Origin: Acidimicrobiales bacterium
GTDB lineage: Bacteria > Actinomycetota > Acidimicrobiia > Acidimicrobiales > SHLQ01
Assembly (NCBI GenBank): GCA_020628865.1
Contig: JAHDEJ010000016.1
Span: forward strand, 55,350 to 119,349
DNA length: 64,000 bases
Direction of reading: 5' to 3'
Shown: positions 29,052 through 37,104 of the stretch, in pieces
Layout of the letters: every line of letters starts with the position of its first letter
Position numbering within the stretch: position 1 is the stretch's first letter
Translations under genes and position numbers: made by a program
Notes under the pieces: generated by a model
What the model saw: only the letters and a program-made list of their open reading frames with translations
Told to the model about the DNA's origin: nothing
Databases searched by the model: none

Positions 29052-29447
29052 GTGAAGGACATCCCGGGCATCGACGAAGACGGCAACCCGAAGAACGGGC
29101 CGTTCAAGGTGCACTTCAAGAACGGGCAGGTCTCCTGCCAGGGCGAGTTCACCGACGGGCAGAAGTCGGGAACCTGGAAGTACTTCCTCAACAACGGGCA
29201 GATGCAGTCGTCTGGCCGCTACAAGGACGGCAAGATCGCGGGCCGCTGGAAGTGGTTCTACAAGACCGGCGGGCCACGAGCGACTGGCGGCTTCGACGAC
29301 GACGAGCAGAAACACGGCTCGTGGAAGCGCTACCACGCCAATGGTCAGCTCTGGGATGAAGGCCGTTTCAAGCACGGCAAGAAGAAGGGCGTCTGGAAGG
29401 TCTACGACGAGGCTGGCGAGCTCACGAAGGAACAGACCTTCAAGTAG
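29052..29447 (+). CDS. MORN-repeat / YwqK-like protein
   Basis: NGPFKVHFKNGQVSCQGEFTDGQKSGTWKYFLNNGQMQSSGRYKDGKIAGRWKWF repeats; GTG start. Confidence 0.8.
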   Translation: MKDIPGIDEDGNPKNGPFKVHFKNGQVSCQGEFTDGQKSGTWKYFLNNGQMQSSGRYKDGKIAGRWKWFYKTGGPRATGGFDDDEQKHGSWKRYHANGQLWDEGRFKHGKKKGVWKVYDEAGELTKEQTFK

Positions 29448-30081
29448 CGGCGGTTGGACGCTGCGCGGCGAAGCGCCACACCTCCAAGCCTTCGCGTTCA
29501 CACTTCCGTTCCCGGCGCGACAGCGCCTCGCACGCAGGCCGTCGTTCCCATCCATCGTCGGTCGACACGAGCGGACTGGCTTCGAGATGGTCGGCGACCT
29601 CACGGGCGTAGACCCCCACATCAGTAGCGATGAGGAGAAGCCCCCCGGGGCGCAGACAGCGATGGACATCTTCGATGAACTCCGGCGTGAGCAGCAGACG
29701 CTTCGCGCGGAGCTTTGCGTTCCACCACGGGGTGGGAAAGAGGACCTCGACGACGTCGAAGCTGCTCGGCGGGGCGACGTTCGCCAACACCGTTCTCGCA
29801 TCGGCACGCCAGGCCAACAGGTTGTCGAGGCTGCGTTCTTCGCCGCGTACCGTCACGCCGTGCACCCGCTTGCTGCGCACCTCCAGGCCGGCGATGCGCC
29901 AGCCCGGGTTTCGTTCCGCGGTGTCGAGGATGCGGCGGCCGTGGTCGAAGCCGACTTCCAGAAGGCATGGACCCGGCCCTTGGAGAAAGTCGACGAATCG
30001 TGCTGCCTCGTCGCGGTACTGAGGCTGCTCGAAGAGTCGGCTGCCGTTCAGCGTTCCTCGAATGTCACGCGGCGCGTCCAT
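29440..30081 (-). CDS. TrmB-like SAM-dependent methyltransferase
   Basis: CLLEVGFDHGRRILDTAERNPGWRIAGLEVRSKRV; VLFPTPWWNAKLRAKRLLLTPEFI (divergent from canonical FPDPWPKxRHxKRR). Confidence 0.7.
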   Translation of the reverse strand: MDAPRDIRGTLNGSRLFEQPQYRDEAARFVDFLQGPGPCLLEVGFDHGRRILDTAERNPGWRIAGLEVRSKRVHGVTVRGEERSLDNLLAWRADARTVLANVAPPSSFDVVEVLFPTPWWNAKLRAKRLLLTPEFIEDVHRCLRPGGLLLIATDVGVYAREVADHLEASPLVSTDDGWERRPACEALSRRERKCEREGLEVWRFAAQRPTAAT

Positions 30082-30214
30082 GTAGTGGGCTTACCACGAG
30101 GAGGCAACCAGCGAGGAGGTGTGCTTCGAAGCGAATCCTGTCTCGGACCGTCCACCGAACAGGCTGGCTGCGCGGCCCGGAACGGGTGTCAGACCAACCG
30201 ACTACCGTAGGGAA

Positions 30215-30394
30215 ATGGACAAGAAGATCTGGACAGCTGCCGAGTTGGAGCACATGACCCCGGCTGAACGTCACGAGATCTCTCAATCCAGGATCGTCCG
30301 AGATCTCGACGAAGCCCCGAAGCACCTCGTCAACAACGCCCGACGCTTTGTCGAGGCACGAATCGCTGCCGAAGAATCCACACCAGCCTCTTGA
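30215..30394 (+). CDS. hypothetical small protein (59 aa)
   Basis: MDKKIWTAAELEHMTPAERHEISQSRIVRDLDEAPKHLVNNARRFVEARIAAEESTPAS. Confidence 0.6.
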   Translation: MDKKIWTAAELEHMTPAERHEISQSRIVRDLDEAPKHLVNNARRFVEARIAAEESTPAS

Positions 30395-30598
30395 GCGGCG
30401 ACTCTGCTGATCAAGACCGGAGTCCTCGTCGGGGCAATCTCGGTCGTGGGCCAGATGATGTCCGACGGTGCGGTCGAACTTCTCAGCCTTGAACTCGATC
30501 TGGACATGGACTGGGACGGGTAGCCACAACGCCGTCTGTGTCCTCGAGATCTTTCACCGGATATCTGCGGGGGATCCATCCACGGGAAGGGTCTGCCC

Positions 30599-30665
30599 CT
30601 GAGCGAGTGCTGTGCTCAGCACAGCCCGGCCCACCTCACCTCGGCCGTTGCCGAGTTCTCAATGC
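30599..30665. repeat. sequence similar to the tRNA-proximal cassette end (35036-35100), with internal perfect hairpin
   Basis: CTGAGCGAGTGCTGTGCT...TTGCCGAGTTCTCAATGC vs CTGAGCGAGCGCTGTGCT...ATGCCGAGTTCTCACTGC; hairpin CTGTGCT-C-AGCACAG at 30610-30624. Confidence 0.6.
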
Positions 30666-30695
30666 TATAGCCGTCCACCATTCGGACGGCCACGG

Positions 30696-31721
30696 CTACG
30701 ACTGTCGAGCCATGTCCATCATCGACTCGAGACCGCGGGCCCGCTCGACGATCGATGCTTCAATACCTGGACATGAGGCAGCTACACCATCGAGAAACTG
30801 CTCATCCTCTGCCAAATCCACGCGGACTACGTCTTCTACTGGATAGTCGTTCACCGCATAGAAGAGGGCCGAAGACGGTGCAGCTTCGAATGACCAACGA
30901 AACGGCATGTTCTCACCCGTAGCAAGGCGATAGTCATCTTCGATTCCGAAGAGAATGAGCTCGAACTGCTTTATGGTTAGTTCGAGATCGGTCCTTCGGT
31001 CCCGGTCATCGAACTGACCCGCCCGCATCTGGGCTCCTATCACCGCCCGTAGTTCGAGGGCGTCCTCAAGCCGAGCGCAGTAGTTCTCGTCCCCAACATC
31101 GAAGCCATATGACTCGAGCTGTCCAAGGTTGTAGGACGAAGCGGGAGCAACCTCGATTCTGTCGAACCCGCAGCTCGTTTGGGCCCAACGGTGTACGCGA
31201 TCAGACGAGTCCTCCCAATCCTCGGCAAGGTGGAGTCCGATCGACGGGTCCGCGAATACTGCGAGGCGCAGCTCATTCTCAATGCCAACGAGGTTTCTGA
31301 TCTCGACACTGCCGGGCGCCGGAGCCGATTCTTCCCCCACCAATGGTCCGTAGTTGTACAACTGATCGTCAAGCTCGACGGCGAGACGTCGCAAAGCGTC
31401 CCATGTGTCACGGTGCTCCTCCGGGAAGAAGCCGATGGGTGTGCCATCGCCAATCGCCGCTCGAAAGGAACTCCTGACATCGAAGAACTCGAAGAGCGTT
31501 CCACAGAAGTCGATCTCCGGCCCGTTGATGAGAACGGGCGTAGAGCCAGGATCCTCCGGCCGGGTTGGCGGTTGTAGCGCCGTAGTCCCCGCATCTGATG
31601 GTTGCCGTAAGTCAGTGCTCACCGCCGAGGCGACCGATTCTGGCGGTCTATCCGCCGTCCGGGAGTCGGAAGCGCATGCTGACGCCAAGCAGAAGAGAGC
31701 GATGCTGGTCAGGAGCCGCAT
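30696..31721 (-). CDS. hypothetical lipoprotein
   Basis: MRLLTSIALFCLASACASDSRTAD lipobox; 341 aa. Confidence 0.6.
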   Translation of the reverse strand: MRLLTSIALFCLASACASDSRTADRPPESVASAVSTDLRQPSDAGTTALQPPTRPEDPGSTPVLINGPEIDFCGTLFEFFDVRSSFRAAIGDGTPIGFFPEEHRDTWDALRRLAVELDDQLYNYGPLVGEESAPAPGSVEIRNLVGIENELRLAVFADPSIGLHLAEDWEDSSDRVHRWAQTSCGFDRIEVAPASSYNLGQLESYGFDVGDENYCARLEDALELRAVIGAQMRAGQFDDRDRRTDLELTIKQFELILFGIEDDYRLATGENMPFRWSFEAAPSSALFYAVNDYPVEDVVRVDLAEDEQFLDGVAASCPGIEASIVERARGLESMMDMARQS

Positions 31722-31789
31722 TTCAAGAAGATCGGTAGGGCGGCGACCCCCTTGAGCCGCCCACGGTCGACTACATGATGTTGAAGAGA

Positions 31790-31862
31790 GCCCGAGAGGA
31801 GAATCGAACTCCTGACCCATTCATTCCGGGAAGGTCGGCACTGAACGCTGTGCTAACCGGCC
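31790..31862 (-). pseudogene. tRNA-Thr-derived 3' fragment (degenerate tRNA-like, copy A)
   Basis: GCCCGAGAGGAGAATCGAACTCCTGACCCATTCATT nearly identical to 3' half of tRNA at 35104-35176; 5' half diverges. Confidence 0.8.
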
Positions 31863-31872
31863 AGGACTCGCC

Positions 31873-31886
31873 GGTTCCGCGGAACC
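31873..31886. repeat. 14-bp palindrome GGTTCCGCGGAACC, 83 nt from start of tRNA fragment A
   Basis: Perfect palindrome; same spacing as in copy B. Confidence 0.85.
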
Positions 31887-31939
31887 GCATGGGCGCTGTT
31901 TCATGGCGATGTACTGATGAGGGACAGCGTCTCGTCAAC

Positions 31940-32671
31940 TCACGACGGGTTCTCGTACAAGAACATGTCCATCGGGAAATACTCGAGACCCTCGAACTTT
32001 GCGCCGTCCATACCCAACGCCTTCGCCGTCGCCGCCCCTTCGAAGCACCAGTACCCGTGAAACGAACCAGACTCCACGTGCTTGTGCGAATCGAACCACG
32101 CCGCCTCCGAATGATTCCAGTACCACTCATCACGCACGTAGGTGACAAGCCGATCAACCGCATCCTCTGGCCGACCATCGATGTGCAACTGGACCGCCTC
32201 CTCGATCCCCTCCCGATACTCCGGAGTCGACACCATCGAATCGGCCTCATCATCCGACCCATCCGCAAGCCACACCGTCAACGCCACGCCATCGCTGCAC
32301 ACACTCCGCTCAACGAGCGCTCTCGCCGACGTCCGGGCGGCGGCATCCCCGAGGAGACACGCCAGGCTCGCGAACGAGATGAAGTCCCCGTCTCCGCCTG
32401 TGCTCGGCGGCGTGACCTTGTCGACCATCTCGCCAGCGAGCGACATGTCGATGGCAAGATCTGAAACCGCCTCCCCGGCCGAGTAGGCAGGAACGATCGA
32501 GTGCATGCGGTTTCGCCAGAGGGCCCCGTAGGCACGGGAAAGCGACTCATCGGGGACCGTTCCGGCCTCGAGAGCTGCTTCAGCCTTCGCAATCTTGTTC
32601 CGGTAGTACCGCGCCCTGCGGGGAAAGTAGTCCTCGTCGGGCGAGAAACTCTTCTGCCGAGACGCGCTCAC
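31940..32671 (-). CDS. DUF1911/PoNi-like immunity protein candidate
   Basis: C-terminal EWYWNHSEAAWFDSHKHVESGSFHGYWCFEGAATAKALGMDGAKFEGLEYFPMDMF resembles DUF1911. Confidence 0.7.
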   Translation of the reverse strand: MSASRQKSFSPDEDYFPRRARYYRNKIAKAEAALEAGTVPDESLSRAYGALWRNRMHSIVPAYSAGEAVSDLAIDMSLAGEMVDKVTPPSTGGDGDFISFASLACLLGDAAARTSARALVERSVCSDGVALTVWLADGSDDEADSMVSTPEYREGIEEAVQLHIDGRPEDAVDRLVTYVRDEWYWNHSEAAWFDSHKHVESGSFHGYWCFEGAATAKALGMDGAKFEGLEYFPMDMFLYENPS

Positions 32672-32738
32672 GTTGCGAACCGCACTGGTGCAATTGGACC
32701 GAGTGGGTCCACCATCGGGTCAGGCCTATGCACGATCG

Positions 32739-33239
32739 CTACCCCTCCGGCAACAGATCGCACTCACCGGACCGAAGCAACGCAAACAGCTCCCTCAACG
32801 CTGTTGCGCTGAAGTCTGGAAATCCGCGCGCATCGGCCGGCATTCGGCAGAGCTCGGCGGCGCGATCCGAGAAGGTTGCCTCATCGTGCCACCAGACGAT
32901 CCGACCCCACCGAACTGAAATGGCGGCCTCCCAGCTATCTGCATCTGCCGGTAGAGAGGCACTCTGGTCGGGCTGCAGAACCGCGCCACAGTGCGCCATG
33001 CTGGCATCGAGTGCTGTCTGTTCAGCAGGGGGCAACGAATCAAACCAATCACCCTTCTCCGTTGTCTCGCTGCAGAGGAACTGAACGGTCTCGTGAAACG
33101 CGCCAATCGACCGATCAACGCCGTACTCATCGTGAAGGTCCATGACTTCGCTGTCGAAGTCAGCGAGCGTCTGTGCGCTCGAGTCGCCACTGCAGGCCGC
33201 CAAGACGGCAACTCCAAGAAGGCCAACTAGAAAACGCAT
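32739..33239 (-). CDS. hypothetical lipoprotein
   Basis: MRFLVGLLGVAVLAACSGDSS lipobox. Confidence 0.65.
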   Translation of the reverse strand: MRFLVGLLGVAVLAACSGDSSAQTLADFDSEVMDLHDEYGVDRSIGAFHETVQFLCSETTEKGDWFDSLPPAEQTALDASMAHCGAVLQPDQSASLPADADSWEAAISVRWGRIVWWHDEATFSDRAAELCRMPADARGFPDFSATALRELFALLRSGECDLLPEG

Positions 33240-33363
33240 TTTGGGCTATCGGCTCACACCACGCTGGATTGAGACGAGCCTCACTGTTGTGCGCTGCTGT
33301 CCGACCGCAGTTCTGGTGCCCGACGATCCGCATCCAGAGAGATCGTTGAGCCTTCAGTGCAGA

Positions 33364-33436
33364 GCCCGAGAGGAGAATCGAACTCGTGACCTATTCACTA
33401 CGAGAAGTTCGGCACTCAACGCTGTGCTATTCGGCG
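33364..33436 (-). pseudogene. tRNA-Thr-derived 3' fragment (degenerate tRNA-like, copy B)
   Basis: GCCCGAGAGGAGAATCGAACTCGTGACCTATTCACTACGAG matches tRNA-Thr 3' half; acceptor and anticodon pairing lost. Confidence 0.82.
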
Positions 33437-33446
33437 AGAAGCGTGC

Positions 33447-33460
33447 GGTTCCGCGGAACC
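33447..33460. repeat. 14-bp palindrome GGTTCCGCGGAACC, 83 nt from start of tRNA fragment B
   Basis: Perfect palindrome. Confidence 0.85.
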
Positions 33461-33575
33461 GCCACGAGCGCTGTGCTCAAAGTAATCTGCTGTAACGAAA
33501 CGCGCTTGTCGGAGCGGCTCCGTCGTGAGCACCTGCGAGACACATCCATCTGCGGACACGACGTCGACTCGAGGC

Positions 33576-34076
33576 TCAGCGCCGAGGATCACCTTCAACT
33601 CGAGAGAACAAGATGCCTCCAGCTCGGGCAAGAGTGAGAGACTCGCCGTCGTCACTCATCTCCAGGCCGAGCGGTCCAGATTCGATGATCGCTGCGATGA
33701 GACCGGTGTTGTCGAAGTCAAGACAGAGCACCTCGGTCGCGTGTCCGTTGGCGACCACGTAACCTCCGTCATTCGATCGATCGAGAGACGCCCCAAATCC
33801 GTTACAGCCATCTGAACCGACCAACGACAGGGCTTCGGCATCTATCTCGGACCCCACAAACCCGATGAACGGCTCAAACTCGTTGTTGTAGCCGGATGAG
33901 TCGTCGACAACCCAGTAGCTGCCCGCCAAGTAGGCGATGGTGTCGCGCGCGGTGGGCGAAACACCCTCGCTCGGTACTGGATCTGCGAGGCCCATTGTCT
34001 GGGATAGCTGGCTGTCGCTGCCGCACCCGACCAGGAAGATGATCGCTGATAACAGTACGCAAAGCCTCGACTTCAT
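33576..34076 (-). CDS. META-domain-like lipoprotein
   Basis: LVGCGSDS lipobox; GSYWVVDDSSG...VGSDGCNGFGASLDRSNDG. Confidence 0.55.
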   Translation of the reverse strand: MKSRLCVLLSAIIFLVGCGSDSQLSQTMGLADPVPSEGVSPTARDTIAYLAGSYWVVDDSSGYNNEFEPFIGFVGSEIDAEALSLVGSDGCNGFGASLDRSNDGGYVVANGHATEVLCLDFDNTGLIAAIIESGPLGLEMSDDGESLTLARAGGILFSRVEGDPRR

Positions 34077-34144
34077 GGTCCTTGTACGGACACCACGCCG
34101 AGCGAGTTCCCGCGGCGCATCTCCGGGTTAGGTAGCGGGAACAG

Positions 34145-34834
34145 GTGGCCGAAGAGGAAACCGTGACTGAACGAAGCTCGATCGCTGATGACCTGCGCAC
34201 GATCCGTCGAATAGTTGACGCTCAGCCGATCGCTGGGCGCCGAGCACGCACTCCGTGGTGGGGGACGCCGTGTGAGGAGTCCGCACTGGAACTACTCGAA
34301 AAGGAGTACGGCGTAGTTCCGGACGATGTCAAACACTTCTATCGAACGACCGACATTGCGACGTTTGGCCCCTTCGATGAGATTCTGGGACCAGTGACGC
34401 TCGTTGACCTGCGGGAGAGGTTGAGTTCCACCTTTGCTCCAGAGGCCATTGAGCAGGTGCCTGAGATCTACGAACGGAATGGGCCGATGGGGCACGCGGT
34501 GCTTCCCATGAGTTCTTGGCTGGATTTCGGGTGCTTGATCGAGCTCGGAGGGCCGCAGCACGGCCGGGTGATTTCTCCGCCCTACTTTGGGGACTTCTGG
34601 CGGACGTTGGCGTGGAGCCTTGCCGATGCCGTGGCGTGCATCCGAGAGCTGTACGAGATGGGTTGGTACGGCTGGCAGGCCTATCCGTCTGGTCAGAAAG
34701 GAAGTCCCCGCCCCGATCCACAGGAAGAGTTGGAGCGACTTCAGCCGATCTTTGGTCGGTGGAACTGCAATCCGGTGATCGCAGGATTCGAAGCCCGTCA
34801 CAGTTCCGAACCGGAGCGGCCAACGGATCGCTAG
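34145..34834 (+). CDS. SMI1/KNR4 (SUKH)-like protein
   Basis: LELLEKEYGVVPDDVKHFYRTTDIATFGPFDEILG...LPMSSWLDFGCLIELGGPQHGRVISP. Confidence 0.6.
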   Translation: MAEEETVTERSSIADDLRTIRRIVDAQPIAGRRARTPWWGTPCEESALELLEKEYGVVPDDVKHFYRTTDIATFGPFDEILGPVTLVDLRERLSSTFAPEAIEQVPEIYERNGPMGHAVLPMSSWLDFGCLIELGGPQHGRVISPPYFGDFWRTLAWSLADAVACIRELYEMGWYGWQAYPSGQKGSPRPDPQEELERLQPIFGRWNCNPVIAGFEARHSSEPERPTDR

Positions 34835-35103
34835 CCGCCGACAGATTCGAGAGGCATCCACCGATGAGGTACGGGAGGGGTTCGCCTGCGGCGCTCTCTA
34901 CCTCGTGACGGGGGCGGCGGGCTCGACGGGCTCGGATGGGGACGGGCGGGCATCCTGCCGCTGCCAGGGCGAGGAGGATGATCAGGGCCGACCGCAGTCG
35001 ATATACGTCGGTCGGTTGGCGCCGATACTGATCTGCTGAGCGAGCGCTGTGCTACAGACAACCTCGTTGACGCGCCCATACCGATGCCGAGTTCTCACTG
35101 CAG

Positions 35104-35176
35104 AGCCCGAGAGGAGAATCGAACTCCTGACCTATTCATTACGAGTGAATTGCTCTACCGACTGAGCTACCCGGGC
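35104..35176 (-). tRNA. tRNA-Thr (anticodon CGT)
   Basis: Reverse complement GCCCGGGTAGCTCAGTCGGTAGAGCAATTCACTCGTAATGAATAGGTCAGGAGTTCGATTCTCCTCTCGGGC folds as cloverleaf; loop CTCGTAA. Confidence 0.95.
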
Positions 35177-35259
35177 GTGGACCCAAAACGGTAGCAGCAT
35201 CCGAACGGGTTACCGACCGGCGACGCGTTACATCCGCCCGCGAAATGGCCGATGATTGA

Positions 35260-37101
35260 GTGATGGCAGGTCGAGCGCTCCAGCTGGTGTCCGAGGAGGA
35301 CCCGGACGATGGCGACGCCCTGCTGCGCCTGCGGGCTCGCATCGCCACCCAGATCGCCGAAGGCCAGCGCCACGACGTCATCATCGATGCGCTCACCCGC
35401 ACGCTGACCCAACGAATCCCCGGCAGCACCGCGCTCGTCGTCCACGTCGAAGACCAGATCGCCCGGGTCGCCGCATCGACCGCTCCCCCGGCCATCCAAC
35501 GGCTCATCCATGGCCGCAGGCAACGCCACTGGTTCGGTGCCTGGGCTGCCGCCATGGCCCGGAGCAGCGAAGTCACCATCCCCGAGCTCGCCGCCAGCAG
35601 CCTCTACCGGGAACACCGCGGCCTCTTCGTGCAACACAAGATGCTCGCCGTCCGCGCTGCTCCCATCATCGGCCGGCACAACCTGATGGCCGGCGCCCTC
35701 GCCCTCTACCTCTCCGATCAGCGGCTTCTCACCACCGACGAACTCGACCTGTTCGAAGAGGTCGCCTCGCTCCTCCGCCTCGCGCTGCACCACGAGCAGG
35801 CGCAACAAGAGCTGCTCGACCGGCTTCGCCACGACCCGCTGACCGGCCTCGAGAACCGAGACGGCCTCGAGGAACACATCCGCCGCGCCCTCGACGCAGC
35901 CGAAGGCCACGGTGGTCTCGTCGGCCTGCTGTTCGTCGACATCGACGACCTGACGCTCGTGAACGACAGCCTCGGCCACACGGTCGGCGACACCGTGATC
36001 GCCATGACCGCCGAACGCATCCAACGACAGCTACTCCCCGGCGACACCGTCGTGCGCTTCGGTGGCGACGAGTTCATCGTCGTGCTCGAACGCATCGAGA
36101 ACATGGCTGACGCCAGCAATGTCGCCGAACGCATTCGACAAGCCATCGGGGAACCGATCCGCCTCGACGACAACGAGCTCACCACCACCGTCTCGATCGG
36201 CATCACCAGTGGCGGCACCGGCACTGCGCCTCTCGAACTGATCGACGAAGGTCATGCTGCCGTCGTCCGGGCGAAGCAGGGCGGTCGCGGCTCCACCACC
36301 ACCCACGACCTGGGGCTCGACACCGGCGCCAGCGACCGGCTCGGTCGCGAAACCCGGCTCCGCGAGGGCCTCGAGAACAGCGAGTTCGTGCTGTTCTGGC
36401 AGCCCAAGGTGAACGTCAGCACCGGCAACATCGTCGGTGCGGAAGCGCTGGTGCGCTGGGACCACCCGGAACTCGGCATCGTCGGGCCCGACGAGTTCAT
36501 CGCCACGGCCGAACGTTCCGGAGCGATCAACGACCTGAGCGACTGGGTCCTCTGGCAGACGGCAAAGGAAGTCGAAGCGTTCGCACAGATCAACCCAGAC
36601 TTCTCCGTCGCCGTCAACATGTCGGCCACCCAGCTGGCACGACCGCGTTGCGTTGAATCCATCGGGGACGCGCTCGACGCCTACGGAGTTCGCGCCGGGC
36701 AACTCATCGTCGAACTCACCGAATCCGTGCTTGCCGACGACACCGTCGTCCAACGCATCCACGAACTTCGGTCGCTCGGTGTGCGCGTTGCGATCGACGA
36801 CTTCGGCACGGGCTACTCCTCGCTCGCCTACGTGCAACAGCTGCCCGTCGGCATGGTGAAGATCGATCGAGCGTTCCTCGGTGGGCTCACCAAGGACGGA
36901 GACGGTGCGCCGATCCTGCAGGCAGCCGTGGCGATGGCACAGGCCCTCGACATGCGAACCACCGTCGAAGGTGTCGAAACCCAGGACCAGTTGACGGGCC
37001 TGCGCGCACTCGGGGTCGACTGGGCGCAGGGTTACCTGTTTGCCGAACCGAGCCCGCAGGCCAACCTGGTGTCGCTGATGCTCAGTGACACCAGCTGGTG
37101 A
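35260..37101 (+). CDS. GAF-GGDEF-EAL protein (diguanylate cyclase/phosphodiesterase)
   Basis: FGGDEFIVVLERIE; GAEALVRWDHPELGIVGPDEFI; IDDFGTGYSSLAYVQQLP. Confidence 0.95.
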   Translation: MMAGRALQLVSEEDPDDGDALLRLRARIATQIAEGQRHDVIIDALTRTLTQRIPGSTALVVHVEDQIARVAASTAPPAIQRLIHGRRQRHWFGAWAAAMARSSEVTIPELAASSLYREHRGLFVQHKMLAVRAAPIIGRHNLMAGALALYLSDQRLLTTDELDLFEEVASLLRLALHHEQAQQELLDRLRHDPLTGLENRDGLEEHIRRALDAAEGHGGLVGLLFVDIDDLTLVNDSLGHTVGDTVIAMTAERIQRQLLPGDTVVRFGGDEFIVVLERIENMADASNVAERIRQAIGEPIRLDDNELTTTVSIGITSGGTGTAPLELIDEGHAAVVRAKQGGRGSTTTHDLGLDTGASDRLGRETRLREGLENSEFVLFWQPKVNVSTGNIVGAEALVRWDHPELGIVGPDEFIATAERSGAINDLSDWVLWQTAKEVEAFAQINPDFSVAVNMSATQLARPRCVESIGDALDAYGVRAGQLIVELTESVLADDTVVQRIHELRSLGVRVAIDDFGTGYSSLAYVQQLPVGMVKIDRAFLGGLTKDGDGAPILQAAVAMAQALDMRTTVEGVETQDQLTGLRALGVDWAQGYLFAEPSPQANLVSLMLSDTSW

Positions 37102-37104
37102 ACC

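Larger units (their letters stand above)
31790..33363. mobile_element. putative tRNA-anchored cassette 2 (no integrase)
   Basis: Bounded by tRNA 3'-end duplicates A and B; contains PoNi-like and lipoprotein genes. Confidence 0.5.
33364..35104. mobile_element. putative tRNA-anchored cassette 1 (no integrase)
   Basis: Bounded by intact tRNA-Thr 3' end and copy B; contains META-like lipoprotein and SMI1/KNR4-like genes. Confidence 0.5.

Noticed and set aside
31790-33436. Two additional functional tRNA genes
   Set aside because: T-arm is retained, but acceptor and anticodon stems do not pair and the 5' halves are foreign; better read as tRNA 3'-end fragments.
34831-35079. 82-aa minus-strand ORF between the SMI1-like gene and tRNA-Thr
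   Set aside because: Low-complexity Pro/Arg/Ser composition, overlaps cassette-end repeat, no supporting signals.
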